Part shown: positions 5,686-11,778 of the stretch, one piece after another
How the letters are laid out: each line of letters begins with the position of its first letter
Numbering within the stretch: the stretch's first letter is position 1
Assembly (NCBI GenBank): GCA_023422695.1
Contig: JAFAGN010000101.1
Coordinates: 1-13,662, forward strand
Length of the DNA stretch: 13,662 nt
DNA from: Pseudomonadota bacterium
GTDB taxonomy: Bacteria; Pseudomonadota; Alphaproteobacteria; Sphingomonadales; Sphingomonadaceae
Reading direction: 5' to 3'
Position numbers and translations under genes: made by a program
The notes under the pieces: generated by a model
Told to the model about the DNA's origin: nothing
Databases searched by the model: none
Seen by the model: the letters and a program-made list of their open reading frames with translations, nothing else

Positions 5686-6934
5686 GCAGACCGCCCCCAC
5701 CGACTGGAAAAGCGCGGCGATGCAGAAACGCATCGCGGGCCGCTATGCCGCCGAACGCCGCTTCAAGTTCATCGGGCTGGGCGCGGTGCTGCTGTCGGGC
5801 GCGTTCCTGGCGTTCCTGCTGTTCGTGATGGTCGGCAACGGCGCGCGCGGCTTTACCTATACCAATGTCGCGGTGCCGATCGATTTCAAGGCGATGCCGC
5901 TGACCGTCGACAAGGCGCGGCTGGGCGATGCCGACGCCGATCAGGTGATCGCCAATGCCGGCCTCGCCGACATCGTTGCCTTTGCCGCTGACGAGGCGCT
6001 GGGCGACGGCGGGTCCGAGCTGATCAGCGAGAATGCGTGGAAGGAAGTGCGCAGCGCGATCAAGGCCGATCCGGCGCTGCTCGACGGCGAAACGGTGTTC
6101 GAGCTGCCTGCGGCGTCGGCGGTCGACATCATGGCGAAGGAAGGCGCGCGCGGCGAATTGGGCGCCAAGGTCGATGCACTGGAGAAGGACGGCAAGCTGT
6201 CGACCGGCATCCACTGGCCGTTCTTCAAGAACGCCGATGCCACCGATCCTGCGGTGGCGGGGATCTGGGGCGCGCTGAAGGGATCGGTGCTGACGATCTT
6301 CATCGCCTTCCTGATCGCCTTCCCCACCGGGGTGCTCGCGGCGCTGTACCTCGAAGAATATGCGCCGAAAAACCGTTGGACCGACCTGATCGAAGTGTCG
6401 ATCAATAACCTCGCCGCGGTGCCGTCGATCATCTTTGGCCTGCTCGCGCTCGCGGTGTTCATCAACTGGTTCGGGATTTGTCAGGCAAGCCCGCTCGTCG
6501 GTGGGCTGACGCTGGCGCTGATGACGATGCCTGTGATCGTGATCGCCAGCCGCAACGCGATCAAATCGGTGCCGCCGTCGATCCGCGACGCGGCGCTGGG
6601 CGTCGGCGCCAGCCCGGTGCAGGTGGTGTTCCATCATGTCCTGCCGCTCGCCCTGCCCGGCATATTGACCGGCACGATCATCGGCATGGCGCGCGCGCTG
6701 GGCGAGACCGCGCCGCTGCTGCTGATCGGCATGCGCGCCTTTATCGGCGACGTGCCGGGCGGCATCTGCTCGCCCTCGACCGTGCTGCCGATGCAGATCT
6801 TCCTCTGGTCGGACGAAGTCGACCGGGGCTTTGTCGAGAAAACCTCCGCCGCGATCATCGTGCTGCTTATCGTGCTGCTGTCGATGAACGCCTTTGCGAT
6901 CTATCTTCGCAACAAATTCGAAAAACGCTGGTGA
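5678..6934 (+). CDS. pstA: Phosphate ABC transporter permease PstA
   Basis: PstA pairs with PstC to form the phosphate channel. The product is about 418 residues against 296 in E. coli. The extra length is an N-terminal helix (near residues 29-52 of this start) followed by a periplasmic region of about 150 residues, then the permease domain from about residue 190. This matches what I know as the DUF3333-type N-terminus of alphaproteobacterial PstA. Permease signatures are NNLAAVPSIIFGLLAL, the EAA-type loop SIRDAALGVGASPVQVVFHHV, and GMARALGETAPLLLIG, which contains the conserved Arg of the PstA channel. The ATG at 5678 overlaps the pstC stop by eight bases; a GTG at 5669 in the same frame is an equally possible start and would add three residues. 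Neither has a strong ribosome site, which suggests translational coupling to pstC. Confidence 0.94.
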   Translation: MNRQTAPTDWKSAAMQKRIAGRYAAERRFKFIGLGAVLLSGAFLAFLLFVMVGNGARGFTYTNVAVPIDFKAMPLTVDKARLGDADADQVIANAGLADIVAFAADEALGDGGSELISENAWKEVRSAIKADPALLDGETVFELPAASAVDIMAKEGARGELGAKVDALEKDGKLSTGIHWPFFKNADATDPAVAGIWGALKGSVLTIFIAFLIAFPTGVLAALYLEEYAPKNRWTDLIEVSINNLAAVPSIIFGLLALAVFINWFGICQASPLVGGLTLALMTMPVIVIASRNAIKSVPPSIRDAALGVGASPVQVVFHHVLPLALPGILTGTIIGMARALGETAPLLLIGMRAFIGDVPGGICSPSTVLPMQIFLWSDEVDRGFVEKTSAAIIVLLIVLLSMNAFAIYLRNKFEKRW

Positions 6935-6936
6935 AC

Positions 6937-7734
6937 ATGACCCCCTCAACCATGACAAACGACGATCTTATCATCGCCGACCCCAAGATGCGGGCGCAGG
7001 GCGTCAACGTCTTTTACGGCGAGAAGCAGGCGATCAACGACGTGTCGATCGACGTCGGCACCGACCTGGTCACCGCCTTCATCGGCCCGTCGGGCTGCGG
7101 CAAGTCGACCTTTCTGCGCTCGCTGAACCGGATGAACGATACGGTGGCGAGCGCCAAGGTCACCGGCCGCATCGAGCTGGACGGCGAAGACATCTACGCG
7201 CCGTCGATGGACGTGGTGCAGCTGCGCGCGCGCGTCGGGATGGTGTTCCAGAAACCGAACCCCTTCCCCAAGTCGATCTATGACAATGTCGGCTATGGCC
7301 CGCGCATCCACGGGCTGGCGCCGAGCAAGGCCGACCTGGATGTCATCGTCGAGCGCGCGCTGGTCCGTGCGGGCCTTTGGGACGAGGTCAAGGACCGGCT
7401 TCAGGAAAGCGGCACCGCGCTGTCGGGCGGGCAGCAGCAGCGCCTGTGCATCGCGCGCGCGATCGCGGTCGACCCCGAAGTCATCCTGATGGACGAGCCC
7501 TGCTCGGCGCTCGACCCGATCGCGACCGCGAAGATCGAGGAGCTGATCCACGAGCTGCGCGGCAAATATGCTATCGTGATCGTCACGCATAATATGCAGC
7601 AGGCGGCCCGCGTGTCGCAGCGCACCGCATTCTTCCACCTCGGGACGCTGGTCGAATATGGCAAGACCACCGACATCTTCACCAACCCGAAGCAGGAACG
7701 CACCAAGGATTATATCACCGGCCGCTACGGCTGA
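6937..7734 (+). CDS. pstB: Phosphate ABC transporter ATPase PstB
   Basis: PstB hydrolyses ATP on the cytoplasmic face to drive phosphate import. The 265-residue product shows all ABC ATPase motifs: Walker A GPSGCGKST (50-58), Q-loop VFQKPNPFPKSIYDNV (103-118, typical of PstB), signature LSGGQ (162-166), Walker B ILMDEP (183-188) with catalytic Glu187, D-loop SALD, and switch His218. The C-terminal FTNPKQERTKDYITGRYG is the usual PstB ending. The open frame runs far upstream inside pstA, but homology begins at QGVNVFYGE, so the ATG at 6937, two bases after the pstA stop, is chosen. A GTG at 6931 overlapping that stop, or the ATG at 6952, are alternatives. phoU follows after 25 bases. Confidence 0.97.
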   Translation: MTPSTMTNDDLIIADPKMRAQGVNVFYGEKQAINDVSIDVGTDLVTAFIGPSGCGKSTFLRSLNRMNDTVASAKVTGRIELDGEDIYAPSMDVVQLRARVGMVFQKPNPFPKSIYDNVGYGPRIHGLAPSKADLDVIVERALVRAGLWDEVKDRLQESGTALSGGQQQRLCIARAIAVDPEVILMDEPCSALDPIATAKIEELIHELRGKYAIVIVTHNMQQAARVSQRTAFFHLGTLVEYGKTTDIFTNPKQERTKDYITGRYG

Positions 7735-7759
7735 TCCGTAGCGCAACAGGACGACAGTG

Positions 7760-8479
7760 ATGGCATTAACGAACGATCATACGGTCAAAGCCTTCGACGA
7801 GGACCTCAACCGCCTGCGCGGGTTGATCAGCGAGATGGGCGGGCGCGCCGAACAGGCGCTGCTGCAGGCGATGACCGCGCTCAAACAGGGCGACCTCGAC
7901 CTCGCGGCGCAGGTCGTGCGCGACGACAAGAAGATCGACGCGCTGGAAGCCGAAGTCGAGCAGCTCGCGGTCCAGACGATCGCGCTGCGCGCACCGATGG
8001 CGGACGATCTGCGCGAAATGATCGCGGCGCTGAAGATCGTGTCGGTCGTCGAACGCATCGGCGATTATGCGAAGAATATCGCCAAGCGCGTCGCGCTGAT
8101 GGACCAGACGCGGTCGATCGAGGCGATCCCGCTGTTGATGTCGATGTCGTCGAATGTCGCCGAACTGGTGCATGACGCGCTCGACAGCTTTGCGGCGCGC
8201 GATGCCGAACTGGCGGTGCGGGTCACCGTGCGCGACAAGAATGTCGACGACTTCTACAACAGCATTTTCCGCACGCTCGTGACCTTCATGATGGAAAATC
8301 CGAAATATATCTCGGAAAGCGCGCACCTGCTGTTCGTCGCCAAGAACCTGGAACGGATGGGCGACCACGCCACCAACATCGCCGAGATGGTCTATTATGT
8401 CGTGACCGGCGAACATATGGAGGAGCGCGAGCGCGGCGAACAGCCCGAAGATGGCGCCGCGGAGCAGGAGCAAGGCTGA
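7760..8479 (+). CDS. phoU: Phosphate signalling regulator PhoU
   Basis: PhoU is a cytoplasmic helical protein that links the Pst transporter to the PhoR kinase and keeps the Pho response off when phosphate is plentiful. The 239-residue product (E. coli PhoU 241) has two three-helix PhoU repeats. Each carries the metal-binding signature: VERIGDYAKNIAKRV in the first half and LERMGDHATNIAEMV in the second. The tail after residue 220 is very acidic and glutamine-rich (MEERERGEQPEDGAAEQEQG) and lies outside the conserved fold. The ATG at 7760 is preferred because AGGA at 7748-7751 is eight bases upstream; a GTG at 7757 would add one residue. Its stop codon shares one base with the phoB start. Confidence 0.96.
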   Translation: MALTNDHTVKAFDEDLNRLRGLISEMGGRAEQALLQAMTALKQGDLDLAAQVVRDDKKIDALEAEVEQLAVQTIALRAPMADDLREMIAALKIVSVVERIGDYAKNIAKRVALMDQTRSIEAIPLLMSMSSNVAELVHDALDSFAARDAELAVRVTVRDKNVDDFYNSIFRTLVTFMMENPKYISESAHLLFVAKNLERMGDHATNIAEMVYYVVTGEHMEERERGEQPEDGAAEQEQG

Positions 8480-9177
8480 TGCCGCAGCCCGACCTGCTGC
8501 TGATCGAGGATGACGAGGCGATCGCCGAGCTCATCGTCTGGCATTTCGCACGCGAGGGTTTTTCGGTTCGGCAGACGCCCGACGGCGAACAGGCGCTGGT
8601 GCTGGTCGAGGAGCGCGTTCCCGACATCGTCCTGCTCGACTGGATGATCGAAAGCCTGCCCGGCATCGAGGTTTGCCGCCGCCTGCGCCGCAACCCGAAA
8701 TCGGCAAACGTCCCGATCATCATGCTGACCGCGCGCGGCGAGGAAGAGGACCGCATTCGCGGCCTCGAAACCGGCGCCGACGATTATGTCACCAAACCGT
8801 TCAGCCCGCGCGAGCTGGTCGCGCGCGTGTCGGCGGTGCTCCGCCGCCTGCGCCCCGCGCTGGCGGGCGAGCTGCTCACCTATGCCGACATCGAGCTCGA
8901 TTCGGTCGCGCACAAGGTGATCCGGAATGGCCAGACGGTGAACATGGGGCCGACCGAGTTCCGCCTGCTGCGCCATTTCATGGAGCATCCGGGCCGGGTG
9001 TTCTCGCGCGGGCAGCTGCTCGACAGCGTGTGGGGCCAGGACAGCGACATCGAACTGCGCACCGTCGACGTGCATATCCGGCGGCTGCGCAAGGCGATCA
9101 ACCTGCCGGGGACGAGCGATATTATCCGCACGGTGCGGTCGGCGGGCTATGCGCTGGACGCGGGGAAAAGCAGCTGA
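8479..9177 (+). CDS. phoB: Phosphate regulon response regulator PhoB
   Basis: PhoB is the transcription activator of the phosphate regulon. The 232-residue product has an N-terminal receiver domain with acidic pocket E10-D11-D12, phospho-acceptor Asp54 (VLLDWM), Thr84 (MLTA) and Lys106 (TKPF). A C-terminal OmpR/PhoB winged-helix domain follows from about residue 130 (GPTEFRLLRHFMEHPGRVFS, then TVDVHIRRLRKAI and IRTVRSAGYAL). WMIESLPGIEVCRRLR is closer to PhoB than to other OmpR-family members. The ATG overlaps the phoU stop (TGATG), with AGGAG eight bases upstream inside phoU, so translation is coupled. It is the last gene of the cluster; the next gene is convergent, 12 bases away. The sensor kinase PhoR is not encoded nearby. 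Pho boxes upstream of pstS imply autoregulation. Confidence 0.96.
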   Translation: MPQPDLLLIEDDEAIAELIVWHFAREGFSVRQTPDGEQALVLVEERVPDIVLLDWMIESLPGIEVCRRLRRNPKSANVPIIMLTARGEEEDRIRGLETGADDYVTKPFSPRELVARVSAVLRRLRPALAGELLTYADIELDSVAHKVIRNGQTVNMGPTEFRLLRHFMEHPGRVFSRGQLLDSVWGQDSDIELRTVDVHIRRLRKAINLPGTSDIIRTVRSAGYALDAGKSS

Positions 9178-9189
9178 TCCCGCGGGGCG

Positions 9190-10128
9190 TCACTTCGCCT
9201 TGGCGGGCAGCAGATATTTCAACCCGCGGGTGAAGCCGCGCGGCGCGACGGTGAAATGATCTTCGTCGTTCAGCACCTCGACCTCCATGCGTAGCGACGG
9301 ATATTTGCGCGATCGCAGCGCCTGATCCATGTTGCGGGTGTCGGTCACCATATTGACGTCTTTGGCATAGCGCGGATCGCCTGGCCGCATCTCCTCATAC
9401 TCGCCGATGTACATATAGACGCGGGCCGGAAGGTCATCGTGCGTCGCGGCATAGGCTTTCTCGCGGGCCGCCATATGATGGCGGTCGTACCACAACGACG
9501 GGCTGCCCAGGATGTAGCCATCGAACAATCGCGGCTCGCTAAACAATATCTCCGAGCCCAACAGCGCTCCATAGGAGTGGCCAAGGAACAGGCGGCGGCT
9601 TTCATCGGTCCGATATCGTTTGGCAACAAATGGCAGCACCCGATCGCGGACATAGGCCGTGTAAGGGGCCGATTGGCCATGCACCGCGTCCTTGGGCGCG
9701 GTGCTGGGACCGTTCGGCGTCGGCGTATAATCGCGCCGCCGGCTTTGCGCGCCGCCCTCCCCCTTTGCGTAGGACAGCCCGACAAGGATGAATTCTTCGA
9801 CGGTGGACCGCTCGACGTTCAGGCGTCGGCTGATCTGCCTGATCAACGGAAAGGCGTAGTCGGCGTCGGTGACGTAGAGCACGGGATAACGGCGCTGCGG
9901 CGCCTCGCCGTAGGATGGCGGCAGCGCGACAAACACCTGGTACGTGCGGCCCGACACGGGGTCGGGCACATCCCATACTTCGGTGTCGGAAATTTCATAC
10001 GCCAGCCCTTCGCCGCGCTGCGCGGGCGCGGAGGGTTTGGCCGAGGCAGCCGCCTGCCCGTTAGCGGCATCGGAGCAGCCGGCGAGGGACAGGCTGGCCA
10101 CCGCGGCGAGGAAGAGGCTTTTGGTCAA
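9190..10128 (-). CDS. Lipoprotein alpha/beta hydrolase of the esterase-D / siderophore-esterase type
   Basis: The product is a predicted serine esterase of the PF00756/COG2819 type, which includes IroE- and BesA-like siderophore esterases. Nucleophile Ser185 sits in GHSYG, and the likely catalytic His291 in NDEDHFTV. PHRYPVLYV-like segments (RRYPVLYVTDADYAF) and GSPSLWYD are characteristic. The N-terminus is a lipoprotein signal, LTKSLFLAAVASLSLAGC, with a lipobox and Cys18, followed by an Ala/Ser/Pro-rich linker, so it is probably anchored facing the periplasm. No ATG fits: a TTG at 10126-10128, with CGGAG seven bases upstream, puts the start exactly before the signal peptide. The longer open frame upstream has repeat-derived sequence and no signal. 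The substrate is unknown; no siderophore gene or TonB receptor is in the window. It is convergent with phoB, with 12 bases between the stops. Confidence 0.85.
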   Translation of the reverse strand: MTKSLFLAAVASLSLAGCSDAANGQAAASAKPSAPAQRGEGLAYEISDTEVWDVPDPVSGRTYQVFVALPPSYGEAPQRRYPVLYVTDADYAFPLIRQISRRLNVERSTVEEFILVGLSYAKGEGGAQSRRRDYTPTPNGPSTAPKDAVHGQSAPYTAYVRDRVLPFVAKRYRTDESRRLFLGHSYGALLGSEILFSEPRLFDGYILGSPSLWYDRHHMAAREKAYAATHDDLPARVYMYIGEYEEMRPGDPRYAKDVNMVTDTRNMDQALRSRKYPSLRMEVEVLNDEDHFTVAPRGFTRGLKYLLPAKAK

Positions 10129-10418
10129 TTCGATGCTCCGTGTGCATGAACGGGTCGTTGTCGATGCGACCGACCTTTGGCCGCGATGGATGCCATGCTC
10201 ATAAGCGGACCGCACCGCGAAGGAAGCGGAGTCCTGTACCGGTTCGGCGCTCCAAGGAGACGGTTCGGCGAATTGGGCCCAGGACTTGATGCGGGATCCA
10301 AGACTTCGGCGCTGCGATGGATCCCGGATCAAGTCCGGGATGACGAAAACAGCGGACGGCAGCTAACGACCGATTGAGGACGTTAGGGCGTGACAAATTT
10401 TGGTGTTAATTGGCTACT
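10129..10418. other. Gene-free stretch with one repeat element
   Basis: This 290-base gap between divergent genes contains no supported coding sequence. It must hold the promoters of the minus-strand esterase and the plus-strand Sel1 gene, but I could not pick out clear -35 and -10 boxes. Its only recognisable structure is the palindromic repeat at 10279-10339. Confidence 0.6.
10279..10339. repeat. Dispersed inverted repeat of the GGATCCCGGATCAAG type
   Basis: The left arm (10279-10301, CCAGGACTTGATGCGGGATC then CAA) is an imperfect inverted copy of the right arm (10317-10339, ATGGATCCCGGATCAAGTCC then GGG), followed by ATGACG. Elements with the TGGATCCCGGATCAAGTCC core are, as I recall, scattered between genes in sphingomonads and other alphaproteobacteria. 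There is no transposase. Confidence 0.65.
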
Positions 10419-10913
10419 ATGGTGAGCACAGAGGTTCTGTTCCGCATCGCGGATGCTGCTGAAGAGGCAGGCAATTATGACCTTGCGCTTCGCTCCTTTG
10501 AGCGTGGAGCGTCGCTTGGCGACAGCATGTGCATTTGTCGCCTTGCGTACCTCTTCGACGTTGGAATCGGAGTGGACACCGATAAGGTAGCGGCAATGCG
10601 ACTTTACCGTCGGGCATGGCGCATTGATCGCAATTCCGTCGCAGGAGGAAATCTTGCCATTCTTTACCGAGAGCAAAAGAACTGGCGTCAAACCTTCCGG
10701 TGGTGGCAGCGTGTAGCCGAGCTGGGAGACGGAAGCGCGAACCTGGAGTTGGCAAAGTGCTATTTACGCGGGCAAGGCGTGAGGCGAGACCCGCAAGCTG
10801 CCCTCCGATGCTTGGCCGCTGCCGAGGCTTCAATCTACATAACGGAATATGAGCGCGAGCTGACGCAACGGCTTTTGGCCAGGCTTCGTCCTCGGGGACT
10901 AAATCGCTGCTAA
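10419..10913 (+). CDS. Small Sel1-repeat (TPR-like) protein
   Basis: This 164-residue protein is made almost entirely of Sel1-like helical repeats: YDLALRSFERGASLGDSMCI with LAYLFDVGIGVDTDKVAAMRLYRRA, then a middle unit ending QTFRWWQRVAELGDGSA, then NLELAKCYLRGQGVRRDPQAALRCLAAAE. Sel1 repeats fold as paired helices and usually mediate protein contacts. No enzymatic motif, signal peptide or membrane helix is present, so it is probably cytoplasmic. The ATG at 10419 is chosen; an upstream TTG at 10410 would add three residues, and neither has a strong ribosome site. Base composition is mixed: one sampled row (10621) is 28 of 60 G+C, lower than the neighbours, hinting at transfer. Similar single proteins occur widely with unknown roles. 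It is followed by the rnpB promoter. Confidence 0.75.
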   Translation: MVSTEVLFRIADAAEEAGNYDLALRSFERGASLGDSMCICRLAYLFDVGIGVDTDKVAAMRLYRRAWRIDRNSVAGGNLAILYREQKNWRQTFRWWQRVAELGDGSANLELAKCYLRGQGVRRDPQAALRCLAAAEASIYITEYERELTQRLLARLRPRGLNRC

Positions 10914-10953
10914 CTGCCGCTCCCCACCCCAAACCACCCCTCTCGACAACCGC

Positions 10954-10982
10954 TCGCAATGCGCCGCCATCCGCGCTATACT
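10954..10982 (+). promoter_or_regulatory. Probable rnpB promoter
   Basis: TATACT at 10977-10982 is a good -10 hexamer. A weak -35 candidate, TCGCAA at 10954-10959, lies 17 bases upstream. The predicted start, six to eight bases after the -10, falls at about 10989-10990, exactly where the first helix of RNase P RNA begins. Confidence 0.6.
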
Positions 10983-10988
10983 CGCGCT

Positions 10989-11384
10989 CGCCAGAGGGTC
11001 GGGCGATCGCCGCCGGTGGGGTATCCTGCCGGGGGAGGAAAGTCCGGGCTCCACGGAAATCACGGTGCCGGATAACGTCCGGCGGATCGGGCTTCGGCCA
11101 GGTTCAGGGAAAGTGCCACAGAGAGCAAACCGCCACGGCTTTGGCCCGGCGAAAGGTGAAAGGGTGCGGTAAGAGCGCACCGCGCGGCTGGTAACAGGCG
11201 CGGCACGGCAAACCCCACCGGGGGCAAGGTCGAATAGGGATGGCACGGAAGCAATTCCAGGGCTGGTTCCGGCCCCGCCGTCCGGGTTGACTGCTTGAGC
11301 GTTCGGGTAACCGTTCGCCTAGAGGAATGATCGCCCATCCCCGGAAACGGGGTGGACAGAACCCGGCTTACAGACCCTCTGGCA
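10989..11384 (+). ncRNA. rnpB: RNase P RNA, bacterial class A
   Basis: This is the catalytic RNA of RNase P, which trims the 5' leader from precursor tRNAs. The closing helix P1 is visible: CCAGAGGGTC (10991-11000) pairs perfectly with GACCCTCTGG (11373-11382). Conserved core blocks follow in the right order: GAGGAAAGTCCGGGCTCC (11035-11052), ACAGAGAGCAAACCGCC, GGGTGCGGTAAGAGCGCACC, then GGCAAGGTCGAATAGG, GGGGTGGACAGAACC and ACAGAACCCGGCTTACAG (11356-11373). The length of about 395 bases fits a class A RNA. The ends are inferred from P1 and the upstream promoter. No strong terminator with a T-run was found downstream before the small ORF at 11466. Confidence 0.95.
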
Positions 11385-11465
11385 ACATTCTCCCGATCCC
11401 GGGTGCGGGAACGCCCCGGCGCAGCCCGCGTTCTATGGCGGACCAGTTGAGAAGGGATACGCACC

Positions 11466-11621
11466 ATGAAAGTCGTCGATGATCATGTCGAAGTGACCGA
11501 AACCGAAGCCAGCAGCGGGGTGAAGGGGCACAATGTCCGTTACGTACTGGCCTTTTCGCTGATTGCTGTGGTGATCGTGATGTCGGCGATCTGGATCGTG
11601 CCGGCGTTGATGCAGCCCTGA
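11466..11621 (+). CDS. 51-residue single-helix membrane protein
   Basis: The small open frame encodes an acidic N-terminal segment (MKVVDDHVEVTETEASSGVKG), one clear membrane helix near residues 26-47 (YVLAFSLIAVVIVMSAIWIV) and a short PALMQP tail. The ATG has AAGGGA about nine bases upstream, and third codon positions are mostly G or C, as in other genes here; both support it as real. It starts about 80 bases after the 3' end of rnpB and may be read by transcription through rnpB, since no terminator is obvious between them. I do not know its function. The topology with a soluble acidic N-terminus inside the cell follows the usual charge rule only weakly. Confidence 0.7.
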   Translation: MKVVDDHVEVTETEASSGVKGHNVRYVLAFSLIAVVIVMSAIWIVPALMQP

Positions 11622-11639
11622 CGCCGCCGCACCTTTTCT

Positions 11640-11658
11640 GCTTTCCTACATTGTTCCG
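11640..11658 (-). repeat. Intergenic CGGAAYAATGTAGGAAAGC motif, copy 2
   Basis: Read on the minus strand this is CGGAACAATGTAGGAAAGC, one mismatch from 879-897. It lies between the small membrane protein and the caspase-Sel1 gene, about 120 bases upstream of the latter's start. The mirrored TCCTACAT half found beside copy 1 is absent here, although GGGGTGACG at 11680-11688 recalls the CGTCACCC next to copy 1. Confidence 0.5.
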
Positions 11659-11778
11659 GTCACTTACCATCCGCGAGATGGGGTGACGAATGGCGGAGTC
11701 AGCGCGATTTGCGCGTGAAGTTGCGCAGGTTTCCGCCATTTCTTGAACGAGCGCAAGCCGGCGCGGATAGGGGCAATG

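Noticed and set aside
4333..5733. 466-codon open frame on the minus strand across pstC
   Set aside because: It is the antisense shadow of pstC. Its product is dominated by Arg, His, Gln and Asp with no domain, as expected from a high-GC gene read backwards. The same holds for 3028-4185 (-), 5633-6958 (-), 6946-7746 (-), 7766-8473 (-) and 11368-13086 (-).
6478..6936. pstB start far upstream inside pstA
   Set aside because: The frame stays open through pstA, but its translation there is Arg/Asp-rich shadow sequence. ABC ATPase homology begins only after 6937.
9178..9189. Bidirectional terminator between phoB and the esterase gene
   Set aside because: The gap is only 12 bases (TCCCGCGGGGCG) and holds no adequate stem with a T-run on either strand.
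11385..11440. Intrinsic terminator for rnpB
   Set aside because: Short stems such as TCCCG/CGGGA and GAACGC/GCGTTC can be drawn, but none has a T-run, so I do not call a terminator.
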